In this document: positions 33,400-45,600 of the stretch, piece by piece
Layout: every line of letters begins with the position of its first letter
Position numbering within the stretch: position 1 is the stretch's first letter
Assembly (NCBI RefSeq): GCF_000004195.4
Contig: NC_030678.2
Span: forward strand, 77,311,404 to 77,375,403
Length of the DNA stretch: 64,000 nucleotides
Source: Xenopus tropicalis
Lineage: Eukaryota; Chordata; Amphibia; Anura; Pipidae
Direction of reading: 5' to 3'
Made by a program: the position numbers and the translations under genes
Notes under the pieces: generated by a model
What the model was told of the DNA's origin: nothing
Databases searched by the model: none
The model's input: the letters and a program-made list of their open reading frames with translations, nothing else

Positions 33400-36300
33400 A
33401 ACTTGTCCTGCACATATGAAAGGTAAATAGAATGGCTGAAATGGGGTCTTGTATCTTAATTTAAAAGCCTTATGGGCTAGTGTGCACTACAGTTTTTCCC
33501 ATTAAGGGGATTAAAATGAGAATTAAGTAAACAGTCAGAATTTTCGGGTGCTTTATCACCAGTGGGAGAGGACATTTTCTGCAGCTGATAAAGCATCCCA
33601 TCTGCCAGGGTCCCTAAACCCCTTCCTTCTGGGCTGTAATGTAAAACCAGTACTTCCCCTTTTGGGCACATTTAATAGCTCCTTTAAAGAAAAAAATTAA
33701 CTTTTGTAATTAAGTTTAACTATTTTATTGCACATTTGAGAAAGTAGATTTTAAAAAAATATATATATATTTTCAGTGCTTTGCCTTTTCCCGCTATCAG
33801 TTCTGTTAATCTAAATTGCAAAAGTGCTTAGAAAATGGTAGTGGTTTGTTTGTGGTTTCTTGCAATTTTACTATTTACAAGAAGGGAAAAAATAGACAAC
33901 AGCAATAAACTAATTAGGGGAGAATATCATTTCTGGTGCACTTTTTTTCTGCAGGTGTTTTTCAGGCAGAAGCATCTTCAATGTTCCTGCGACCTCCCAT
34001 CACTTAAATGAGAAAGCATCAATGCTGTTACTTTTCAGAACAAAAATTTAGAAGTGCTGTTACTTCTGCTTTCAGTTTTGCCCCACTAAAGTCAGTGGGA
34101 GCCACAGGGTATGATTTAAAGGATATGTAAAGCCTACATTTGCCTACAATGTAGATCAGTTGGGCATGTCTCCCCCACCCAAAGGGCATCATTTGTACTG
34201 CATATATCCCCTCCGCTTGCCAGCACCATCACATTTTCCTAAAGCAAATAGTAGCTTTCACCAGGTGGCCATTTTTCTACTGATACATAATCCGATACAG
34301 TTAAATCTGCAAACCACACACACACACACACACACACACCACCCATATTCAGCATACATTTCATCACCAATACAGACTCATACAGGCAGAACTGTCTCTG
34401 ATAAAAGTTCTGTTTTGTTTGAGCTGAGCTCAGGAGAGAATGTTATCAGAAAAAAATTGAATCAAACAGCTAGAGATGAGTTTCTATGGGAACCAGCAAT
34501 GCCAGCTCTTCACTGGCTGCTAGACTGGGGGCGTGTTTAGTAACCTGAGCTTAGAACAACTGAGCATGCCCACAAGCCAGAAGTCAAAGCAAATTCCTGA
34601 GGGAGGGGGCTGAGTGGGTTAGAGGAGGAGGAGAAGGAAATCTAAGTGATTAAGGAGATGTTGCAGCCTTACTATTAACCTCTGGACAACAGTGTGGCAG
34701 GTATTGAAAAATTTCAAAGAGGCTGTTCATTCAGAAGTAATTGTGTTCAATGTAATTAGCCTTAGATTACCTTCCTGCAGGGTTTTAGCTTGCTTCCTTA
34801 ACAAAGATTCTAAAAAGCTCAAAACATGTTAGACTGGTTTTCAATCAAATAACACACCTTCAGATATTTTGCCATTACGAAAAAATCTACCTATTGCAAA
34901 ATAAACAATTATAATGGTTTGTAAATGCCTTTTGTATCCAGGAAAATGTCTTTCAGTGCTTTCTATAGGGATCATTGCCCACTGTTTCTTGCAGATAACA
35001 TTTAATTTGAGAGATCTTCTTGTGTAAGCAAAGCTCCACAGTGGAGAGGTGTGACACTAGTACTTTGTCAGCCAAACCTTTCTGCAGGTTCCAAGCAGTC
35101 ATATGAGTCTCTGCCTTTGATTTTCTGGCTAGCACACAAGCAGCTCTATAGAAGTTTTCTGGGTCTTTCAGATCTTGCCTTTTCTTCCACATTTCCTCTT
35201 AACTGCCATTTTTCCAATAATATTATGGGCAGCTAAAACAGTGTGCTGAAACCAATTTGCAACATGTTTATAGCCTTTCCATAACTTTGTAGATATTGAT
35301 TAGCTTAATTTTCAGATCCTCACTGCCCATGGTTGTTGAGTGGCCACACAAAACCTATGCCCTGAAGTTGCCTATAGCTGGCAACTCCGAAGAGCTTTTG
35401 AGGCCTAATGAGGTAATAAGGGTCAGGGTCCCTGGACAAATGAAATGGGTATCCAAACTTTTTCACATAATACAAAACACAGATGGAGAGAAGTGAACTG
35501 TAGGGCAATTGTGTCCTCACCTTAATATGCAAGTCTTAAGAACATTATGCCTGCACGATAGATGTTTCCCTTAAAGGAACACTATAACCCCAAACAATGT
35601 AGGTCTCTAAAAAAATATGTTGTATAAATAAGCTCATGTAAAACCCTGCTTCATCTAAATAAACCATTTTAATTAAAATATATATATTTTTTTTTTTTTA
35701 TTTTTTTTTTAAGTAGTATGTGCTATTGGGTAATCCTAAATAAAAAAAATTGCAATTTTAAGGCACTGTGTCTTCCTGATTGCAGCTACAAAGAGAGACA
35801 ATAGGCCCAGAACATGTGAATGTAGGCCTCTGCTGCATGTAGCTGCAATCAGGTCAATTACAGTGCAGCTACACACACATTTGCTTCTCTCCACCCTAGG
35901 GTTACAGCACACAGGGAGATGGTTAAATCTGGGCTACTACGGGCAACAAATCTGGTGGAGCACAAGCCATTTCAGAAAATGACCTTATCTCTGCTCCTCC
36001 TCATCACCCAGTGACAGGGAGACATGCCTTCCTTACACCCTGTCCCATTTAAAGTTTTGCAGTGTGTGTGTGTGCGTGCACACGCATGCAGTATGTAAGG
36101 AGTAGGAATGGGATTGATAAAAATTAGCCTTTCAACTTCATTTATCAGTTGCAGAGGGGAACCAAACAAACCACATGACCCTCCTGACCTCATCATGTGC
36201 ATCACCACTTGCTTCCTCTCAGTTTTGGGCCAAAGAATAACCAGATGCCATGCTGGATCCTCAGCCCCTCCATACCACCTCACTTCTGACTCACTCACTG

Positions 36301-38150
36301 TGTATGAAAGCTTAAACAATGAAATAAATAAAACACCTACACACCAAAATATAAATTGTCAGTCATATTGACTACTCGTTATTAGTGTGAGTGTAAAGGT
36401 GGCCATACAGGGGCAGATTTCAGCTGCCGTTTTGAGTCCTTCAGACCGATTCGGCAGCATTTCTGCCTGTGTATGGGCACCCCTGACAGGCCTACCTGAC
36501 CAATATCTGGCCTAAAATTGGCTAGATCTCAGTCAGACAGGTTTGATCAGGGACCACAAATTGATGAGGCCCCCTGCTGATGTAGTACATTAGATTCTGG
36601 CTGAGTTCTGCCTCACACAATAAAATTACTAAATATAAACATTTAATTAATGGACATTAAGCATAGGAGATTAGTGAAGGGTTGGGCACCTCAGCAGGAA
36701 ATCAGAAGAATCAGTTATAATGTGCTGTACTGAGCATTGTTTGGTTTATGTGGCAGTGTAAGTCTGTGTATTATTGTATTTGTGTGTATTTTAAAGTGAC
36801 GCTATAACATAAAGATCTTCCACATCTAAATATGGGTATTGTAAAAATATAAATAAAACAATTTGTTTATTAAAAATGTAATAACAGATGTAACCAAAGC
36901 AACCTGGCCAATAATCTAATGAAGTTAGTTGTGGACAATGCTCTGAACCTAAGATCTTCTATCAACCATCTGAATATCTGCTGGTAGATCATATTCTCTG
37001 GTGGTTGCATTACTGGAGAGGCAGGAAGGCCAACACACACATCACATCATATTCTCCTATAACGGATGCCTGTAGACGATGAAAATCTCACACTATATTC
37101 CAGAACCAATTACAAAAACACCTCATGTGTCAAATTTACAACATCTCCATGTTTAACTTACAGCTCAAAGAAGAACACCGCATATTTGGACAAAATACCT
37201 TATAAGTATGTATATATTGAAACTGCTTAGCAGTCAGTGTTTCAATGGGACCCCTATATATTAATAGCCCTTAACCATCACTGGGCCTGCTTCTGTTATA
37301 GATATAACCTTGGAACCCTAGATGTTGCTATACCACGAGAATCCCTAACATAATAGCAAGCTAAAATGTTGGAAGTTGTGGTCCAGCGAGGGTTTCAACA
37401 CAGGTGGTAGAAAATATTGAAAACCAAAATACCCCTGCCCCTCTTTACCATGTGTAAAGGGATAATTCACCTTTAAAGTAACATGAGGCAATTTGCAGAT
37501 GGTCTTCGTTTATGATTGGTGGTGGGTGTTTTTCATTTTTTTTTTTTTTAATGCATTTTTAAAACATGAATGCCAATGCCACATAAAACACATAAAAACA
37601 TCCAGGTGTAAAAGCCCTAAAGCAACTCCCTAGTTTAAAATGAAGATGGCTGCCTGGTTGCAAGGGGAAATTTACTCTAGCAACGTCCAGGCTCAGCCAT
37701 TGATGAGCCAATGCAAAAAAAATTATTAGCACTTGTCTTTCTAATGATGAGAGACAGTTTATTTCTACATAAACTTTTTAATTCTGTTATTATTTACAAA
37801 TATCTACCTTGATTTTGTTTCACATTGATTCACAGTAAGACAACCCAACTAATAAGCAATAATGTAAGCAATAATTGTCCTTGAGAGTAGAGACCACTAA
37901 GCCTTGTTTAACTCATTGCAATAGAAGTTGTAAGTTGGACACATCTTCCCACAAAACTAAAGCGTATGCCTATAGGTAAATAAGGGATAGTGGTATAACG
38001 TTTACTAAACAAAAGCAGATGGCGCCTAAAAATATAAGCATATACATACAGACGGGAAATATATAAGTTCCGTATACGAACATTAGCCGCTAGGTATAAG
38101 GAAGATACACTACACAAAAGCGTTTCTGGATAGGCTTAGGCAATTGTAGA
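33400..38150. other. Intergenic region CEP85 to SH3BGRL3
   Basis: It contains a TTAAAGG-type MITE end at 34116 (shared with 46000-46056), a (CA)n run at 34313-34340, a TTAAAGGAACACTATAACCCC MITE start at 35571, a (GT)n run at 36061, a GGCCATACAGGGGCAGAT-type repeat at 36405, and a T2-like MITE fragment at 37448-37760. Open frames here lack splice context and signatures. No gene is supported. Confidence 0.6.
34313..34340. repeat. (CA)n microsatellite
   Basis: About 14 CA dinucleotides. Confidence 0.95.
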
Positions 38151-38173
38151 TAAGCGCAAAGTATGTTTTTGTG

Positions 38174-38214
38174 ATTGGTCCCCTGCCTATCACATGGTGG
38201 GAGAGGCCGGAAGT
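38174..38214 (+). promoter_or_regulatory. SH3BGRL3 proximal promoter motifs (CCAAT-type, ETS-type)
   Basis: ATTGG (reverse CCAAT) is at 38174-38178 and CCGGAAGT, a consensus ETS/GABP site, at 38207-38214. Both lie within 80 bases of the SH3BGRL3 start codon in a locally CpG-richer stretch. No TATA box is seen. Transcription start is inferred between 38190 and 38240. Confidence 0.5.
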
Positions 38215-38249
38215 ACTGCTGCAGAGTAATATCACGGCTGGAGCTAAGG

Positions 38250-41127
38250 ATGGTGGTGAAAGTGTATTACACGTCGGTAACCGGATCCCGGGAGGTGAGA
38301 TTTCATGATAACATGCATTGACAAAAGTGGCGCTACGATGGATTGTGTGTGCAACTTGCGTTACAAATACTGCGTCTGCCTCTATATTGGTTGGGAGGGC
38401 TTGCTTCCCCGCCCTTATTTAGAAATGCCAGAATCAGTACCTTATTCCACCGAGGGAAATGTTGGCTTTAGAAATGGCCGAGGATTTTTAATTGCGTTTA
38501 TTTACAACTTCCTGTAGTTGTGAAGCACTCCCTGTGGCATTTGCATTTAAATATATGTCTGGCACATTGGTTGATGCAATGCACAATGCAAACTTATCTT
38601 GGGACACAGCCAGCAACAAACTGCAGCTACTGCATTTGTGTTGTATCGCTTTCATTCAAATCATTTTGATATACTTGCATAGATAAAATGCAGGGAAATT
38701 CAGCTTTTGTGTCTTATATTGCAGGGATCAAAAAAGGGTATGATGAAAGACTACTGATTGCCATCCAATCAGAGGTCCCCCTAGTCTGTCTCTTACACAT
38801 TGTCATCCTTTCTTGTTAGCAGCCACAAATACTGATTTAGAAACACTAATTGCTACATTGTGACATGTACGTATTATTTATGGGAAGTGCTCTTAACTCC
38901 TCTGTTGAAAATTGACAACATTAGTAACTGGTAGTAGAAGGTATTATTTTCTATAACTGCATGTTCATTTCAACATAAGCTTAACTCAGCACCTCGATAA
39001 TATAGACTAGTTTTTCAACAATATGTGTATCCTTTATACCAGTGATCCCCAACCAGTGGTTCGCGAGCTACATGCTGCTCACCAGTCCGATGGATGTTGC
39101 TCCCAGGGGCCTCAAAGCAAGTGCTTATTTTTTTTTGTTAATTCTTAGCTAGAACACCCCCATGAACATTTTGCATGCCTGTGTGACTCTCCAAATTTTT
39201 TTTTATATCTGAATGTCACTCACAGGTTAAAAAAGTTTAGGACCCCTGTATTATACAAAACAAACACATATTTCCTCTAGTGTACGTCTTCTATTTTACC
39301 TTCCACAGTGCTCTATGTGTCCATATAGTCTCAGTGCATGGGCGTTTTCTTGCTGCTTGCCAGCGCTTGTGAAATCTTTATACGAACACACCTTTCATAT
39401 TGAGCTGTTCTTGGTTTATACACGCCCTCGGCTCTAATTCTAAACTGCATCTAAATATATCTTTTTTTTTTTTTTTTTCAGTGTCTTTTTTTACTGTTGA
39501 ATATGCCACATGAAAATATGTATTGCCCTCTCTGAAAGAAAATAAAAAATGAGCATTAGCATAGCCTTGTTTCTAAATACCACGGTGTCTTTGCATAATT
39601 CCTTTCTCAAACAGCATACTGCAGTGCTGCGTTTGAACTTTGTGCAGTCTGTGGGAAACAGTCCAAGCAAGCAATACTACATTACTATGTTATGCAGAAT
39701 AGCACTTTTGAAGAGTGAGTGAAATATATTTGCTAATAATTGGGCATCTCCTACTGGCAGAGTGTTTGGTGCAGCAGTTGATATTAGCAGAGATACCTTA
39801 CTTTTTTGCAGGATATACACTGACCGCCTACCAGCTTACAGAATGTACTTCAGCATTCAGGCCAGCCCTAGTGTCTGTGCACTAAATAAATTATAAAAAA
39901 GGAAGTGGGGCAATCCCTGAAAATGCAGAAGACACACAATACTTTTTAGCCTGTTGGCCTTTGTAAAGAACTTCCTTAAATAATCACAAACTGGGTTTTT
40001 TTCCTGTGACTGAATTTTTTTTTCTCACTTCCTATTATGAACATCTGTGCCCAATTATGTTGTAAACACTTGCCATAATTTTACTACTACTAATGTATCT
40101 ATATATGCTTAATTTTTAGATAAAGTCTAAACAAAGTGAAATCACTCGTATCCTGGATAGCAAATGCATTAAATATGAGACAGTGGATATCTCTGCGGAT
40201 AACAATATCAGAACAGAAATGAGGCAGATGTGTGGGAACCCCAATGCATTTCCACCTCAAATCTTCAACGATGACCAATATTGTGGGGTAAGTGTGTTGC
40301 CATTTTGTACTCCATAAGCCAATGGCTTGGAAGGCAAGTTTTTTTTGCATGTGAACCGCCAAACAGAGCCTTCTGCAGTCTGCCAGTCCACATAGGGGCT
40401 ACCAAAGATCCAATAACAGCCCTTATTTGGCACCCCCAGGTACATTTTTCATGCTTGTGTTGCTCCCCAACTTTTTTTTACATTTTAATGTGTTTCACAG
40501 TAAAAAAAGGTTGGGAATCCCTGCCATAAGTTAATGTCACAGCAGGTATAATCATCTTCTATGTACTTTTAACCACCTGCTTTGTGACCAATGGGAAGGA
40601 GGTACGGACAGTTTGAGGCATTTCTTCGCTGGCACATATTCCTAGCTATTGGCTTTGGCTAATGTCACATGGTGTATCTCCGCCAGCTCCTTTTTGCTGA
40701 CTAAGCATGTCATTGTTCACATGGGTAGGGATTTTGACCTGAAAACTGTAAACTTTGAATGGGTCCAGAAAAATACACACAAGGTACCTAACTGCTGTTT
40801 TATAGACAGGTAGGCTACTTCAAGTAAAAATATATAATTTTTTATGAAAAAAAATAGGCTGGACAAAAAACTAAATGCCACAACATCAGTAAGAATTTTA
40901 GGGCATGGTGTACTGTGTTATGTATTGTAAACTAAATGTAGAATAAAATGCATGATGGTGCATTTAATTATGGGTTTGCATACATAATATTAAATGTCTT
41001 GAATATGATTTACTCTAAATCCTTTCCTGTGCTCACTCTAACTTTTTCTTTATTTTAGGACTATGAGCAGTTTGCAGCTGCTGTTGAAGATGAGATATTG
41101 AGCCAGTTTCTTAAGCTTAAAGCTTAG
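38250..41127 (+). CDS. sh3bgrl3: SH3 domain-binding glutamic acid-rich-like protein 3
   Basis: Three coding exons: 38250-38294, 40120-40287 and 41059-41127, all phase 0, with GT-AG junctions. They give 93 aa, the same length as the human protein. The start reads MVVKVYYTSVTGSRE; exon 2 starts IKSKQSEITRILD and contains VDIS, GNP and PPQIF followed by DDQYCG; exon 3 ends FLKLKA. The fold is glutaredoxin/thioredoxin-like, but the CxxC redox motif is absent (YTSVTGSRE sits in its place), as in the mammalian protein, so redox catalysis is not expected. It is a small cytosolic protein of uncertain role. It lies between CEP85 and UBXN11 as in mammals and converges on UBXN11. Confidence 0.97.
38295..40119. 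other. SH3BGRL3 intron 1, contents
   Basis: It contains the hAT-type MITE at 39042-39247 and a poly-T run at 39461-39478. Otherwise nothing is recognised. Confidence 0.6.
39042..39247. mobile_element. Small hAT-type MITE in SH3BGRL3 intron 1
   Basis: The start is CAGTGATCCCCAACCAGTGG and the end TTTAGGACCCCTG. The flanks CTTTATAC and TATTATAC are a decayed 8-bp target duplication. Same family as 13008-13294. Confidence 0.75.
40320..40525. mobile_element. hAT-type MITE fragment
   Basis: GTCCACATAGGGGCTACCAA and CCCTTATTTGGCACCCCCAG are shared with 13150-13215, and it ends GGTTGGGAATCCCTG. The left end is less clear. It starts only about 30 bases after the exon 2 donor of SH3BGRL3. Confidence 0.65.
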
Positions 41128-41488
41128 ATTCTGTGATGCTGAACCTTTTTTGTTACATCAATGCATTTGAGCCCACACCCTGCTTATTTTCACCCACAAA
41201 GGAGTAAACTAGAAACAGGGATTATTCATTCCATCTTTTCCTATACATTCCAAAATTTCACTTTCTTGCACCTCATTCATTCCTGGGATACTGGAAGAGG
41301 CCCTGAACTCTTTTTCTGTGTTTTTTTCAGAACCACCCCCCCCCCTGCTGGCAGATAAGGGATCTAAAAAAAAAAAACTTTCCTTTTTATGACTTCTAAA
41401 CTCATTCCATGCTTTTCCTGCCAAAGAGGAAGTGAGAATGTCTTCCAGTAGATCAGTAAACCTGTTGTTCACATTGTTTTCATTTAAA

Positions 41489-41494
41489 AATAAA
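41489..41494 (+). terminator. SH3BGRL3 polyadenylation signal
   Basis: AATAAA lies 362 bases after the stop codon. A second AATAAA-like site is near 41560. Confidence 0.55.
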
Positions 41495-41834
41495 ACACTT
41501 ATCTGTTCCTAACTAAATGACTGAAATTGCTATGAGTTTTGCTCAAGTATTCCACGAATAATAAACAGATGTTTGTAGGTGGTTGTATATAGAGGCTGGG
41601 AATATGAAAAATAGCATTTTTCAGCTGGAAGGGAAGTGCCCAAATCTTGAAGAGGAGTCCGTCATGTCATTTGTTTTATAGAAGCAGACAAGCAGTTTCC
41701 ATTTAAACTAATTAAAGGTTTGTTAGCCCGATTGGGCAGAATAAAAGAATATCACACGAGTGGCCATACAATTCTACAGGCATCTTTATTTTGCTCCAGA
41801 AAAGCAGGAAGTGAAGGAGTCACTTACTTTAGGG

Positions 41835-42055
41835 CGAAGACAGAGGGGACAATTAGTTGCCGTGATTTTTAAAAATCTGATTGCCGACTAATCGCAGCGG
41901 CACCAAGTTCCATATGGAAAGGTACTGCAACATAAAGTTGCTGCAACATAAATATGTAGTGTGGGACAAACTGCTATTGTACTTGTGTGTGGTGATAAAT
42001 CGCCACAATCAGATTTTTAAAAACGCCGCAATAATCACCCTGGTATAGTTTTAGA
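41835..42055. mobile_element. Fold-back MITE between SH3BGRL3 and UBXN11
   Basis: TTTTTAAAAATCTGATTGCC (about 41869) and its complement around 42000-42030 (GGCGATTTATC...AATCAGATTTTTAAAAAC) form inverted arms, with ends AGGGCGA and ATCACCCT. Confidence 0.55.
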
Positions 42056-42469
42056 TCCCCCAGGATTGCAAGATTATTGGTCTATATGACCCCCCCCAGG
42101 CACCGTCACTTTCTGTTTAAAAGCCAGGAAGAAGGTAATGGATGCTACAATGATTTGCTTTTATCTCCTGCACGTTTCTTGCATAAACAAATGACTAGAT
42201 TCATCGTTACTGCAATTAGTGGGAATTATAAGATGTTATGGCAAATTTGTATGGAGTACAACACTTAGGGGAATGTTTCTTGTTGTGTTAAGAATGTTTC
42301 TTGTGTTAATAGTGTTAAAAATGACCTCCCAACTATATGGGATAGCTTTAGCAGATGTATTTTCTAACAGGTGACTTTTCAGTGGCAAAATCTGCCTCCC
42401 AGCTATCAAGTTTTACTCACAGTAGAACATAATTTAATCTGCATACTGATAAAGAACTGTTAGTATTAG

Positions 42470-42475
42470 TTTATT
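42470..42475 (-). terminator. Probable UBXN11 polyadenylation signal
   Basis: On the reverse strand AATAAA occurs about 156 bases after the UBXN11 stop codon. It is the nearest canonical signal downstream. Confidence 0.45.
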
Positions 42476-42630
42476 GTTCCTTTATGGTCATGTATAGTTG
42501 TAGAATTATACCATATAAAAGTGCATGTTGTAAAGTTCAAGTTGAACAGTCATCAGGAAGAGATAAAAGATCACCGCCCCTTTGTTTCTTCTGTTCTTTA
42601 GATTCATAAATGAAATTCTTTCTTTTTTCC

Positions 42631-45600
42631 TCAGACTGATTGCTTTTTTTGTTCCTCCTCACTTCTTGCTCTGAGAACTAGAAAAGCATTGGGGACGAGG
42701 CCAACCTCTTCCAAGGTACATGTATCATCTTCATACACACAGTAAGGGAAAGGGGTGATAATGTTGTAGGAGGAGAGATCAGGTGCCCTGCTTACAAAAT
42801 ATATAATAAGGAATGAGAAATAAACAGACTAAATATGTTATAGGATTTTAAAAAAACAAAAAACACATACCGGCACGAGGACAAGTAATTTCGCAAGTCG
42901 GCAAGGGTTTCTGAAGACAACATTCGCACTTTATATGTTTTATCACCAGACTCAGACCTGATCCTTAAAGTTGACACTACCATGTTGTCTTGTGTGCTAA
43001 AACAAATACAAATATTTATATTCTTTAAATCTTGTTGTATAGTTGTGATCCTACATCAGGAGAGAGAGAGAGATGGCAACACTGTCTTAAAGGAACAGTT
43101 CAGTGTAAAAATTAAACTGGGTAAAATAGACTGCGCAAAATAAAAAATAATATTAACATAGTTATGGAAAAATATAATCTATAATGGCAGGATTGAGCAG
43201 ATGTCTAACATAATAGCCAGAACACTATTTCCTGCTTTCAGCTCTTAGTTAGTCAGTGACTTTAGGGAGGCCACATGGGACATAACTGTTCAGTTAGTTT
43301 GCTTTTGAATCTGACCTGTGCACTCACAAACTAACTGAATAGTTGTGTCCCATGTGCCCCCCCCCCCCCCCCCCAAAATCACTGATTGGCTACTGACTGA
43401 TAATAGCTTAGAGAGCTGTAAAGGAGGAAGTAGAGTTCTGGCTGTTATGTTAGACATCTGCCCACTCCAGCCTTTATAGATTTCACCTTTGGCTAACTAA
43501 CTATATTGAAACTATTATTTTATTTTGCACAGTTTATCTATTTTACCCAGTTTCATTTTTACACTAAACTATTCCTTTAAAACTCGCCAAAAGCAACATT
43601 CCAACAGTGTTCTTTACATTGTTTACAATTGTGCCATTATAGAAAGGATGGAGCCCCATGTGGCTACCCAAAGTCTTAGGGCTGATGGGGATAACTTTTA
43701 TGGGCCCATGTACAGCAACACACCTTTTTGTGAAAATACATTAATAATAATAATAATAAAGCTGTTTTATTCTTGGCTTGAGAAAGAAAGCTTAACTGAA
43801 GGACATCAATAAAAAACGCTGGACTTTGAATAAATATAACTGTGACAACTGGATTTATGAGACAAAGGAAAACACTATATTTAATAAAAAAAATATTAAA
43901 AACAAAAACAGCAAAGATATTATGTAATGACTACCCCCCTTTAACCCTATGGAATACATTTTACTATCCGTACCTCTGCTCTTTTGATAGCTGTGGAGAT
44001 TCCACTAAGATTTCTTTTGGCATCTCATTTTCTTCTGACCCCTTAGAAAAACAACAAGAGCTAACTGTCTGAAGATGCTCCACCAAACCCTCCGTTCCCA
44101 TGGTCATGTACAAACCTGCAGAGCTTCTCTTACAGCACTTCGTACATGCACAATTCTACCCCCACGAATTACAGATTTAGGCAGTCTATTCAAGAACTGG
44201 TCAGTGGAAAGCTGTGGTCCTGTTGGTGGGCAGAATTTACAATGAAAATGTTCTATAAACCCTTAAGGGCTTGCCTTATTTTTAAAGAGAGCCCTTACCT
44301 GGTTTTTTGTTAGTTTGTAAATTACTTCCTGAGCTCCCAATAGTCTGACCAGAACCAGGAAAATCATCCCATCGCCGCTGCTCTTGGAAAATTACATTGC
44401 GGTTGTCTGTAACCTGCAAGGCAAAGATACTTTTCAAGAGTCCTTTTCACCTACATGCGTAGACTGTATTCTTCAGCAATTCTCTTACCTGAAATGTGAC
44501 TCCATTAGGAAACCGGGCCTGCAGTTCAGAGGGAAAATAGCCATCCATGATATCTCTTATACATAGCTGTAACACAATGAAGGACAAATTATTTCAGGGA
44601 AAATAACTTCTTTCCCATCTGACATACCACTGTTTCTGTTTTCCTCACCTGTGTGGATTTTTCCTTGTAGGATCGAAAGGGCCCTTGGAACATAATAATC
44701 CCGTTTTTATACAAAGTCAATGGGACAGACTCGGGTGCTCTCAAACGGGCCCCTCCCTTTTGATACTCAATATGCGATTCTCCCTCACCTCCAAGTACAT
44801 TCAAATCTCTTAAATTTTCCAGGACTAGATCAAAGTCTGGTAGGAAAGAAGTAGGTGAAGAAGGTCCTATGGAGATTAAAAAAATATTACTATAAATACA
44901 ACTATTTTTAAAAGTCTCATATTACCCATTTATTTAATAAAAGTGTAAAGTGAAAACACCACTAGTGCTAAAGCTATAGGGACTGATTCCTGACAATAGG
45001 TGGAACTCCTACTTAAAGCATGTAAAAAATATTAGAGATGGGCCGAATCCCAGATTTAGTTTGGGATTCAGCTAAATCGGAGCCATTTTTAGCATGACAT
45101 GGCCGAATCCAACCGCCTAGCTGAATCTGAGCCCTAAGTATTGAAAAATATTTGCAGCATGCCTTCCCCTGCATTTTCTGCTTCTGCTCTGGGCTTGGTT
45201 CGGTATTTAGCCAAATTCGTACCCAAGGAACTGAAATATAGGTTTGGTGCATCCCTAGTAAATATACAGAGAAGCAATATTTTTAGTTATTGTCAATCGG
45301 TGTGTTATAACATGGTTTTTCAATAATATGGAAAAGTTAATGCCTAGTGACATTTATTTCAAATACTAGAACCTAGGATTAAAGAAAATAGTAATTGTGG
45401 TGTATGCAAACATTTCACTTCTTCATTATTTAAGGTCCCTGGCTCTAATTACCTTAGCATTAATAACCATTAGGAGTTCTATTTGCCTGGCAACGCTGAG
45501 TACAGGCTTGTCTACTTATCTGATCAATGATACTGTAGCATTAGAAAACTACTTCCCATGTAGTTTAGCCCTTAATACACTGAATTTACACTGTTTAAAC

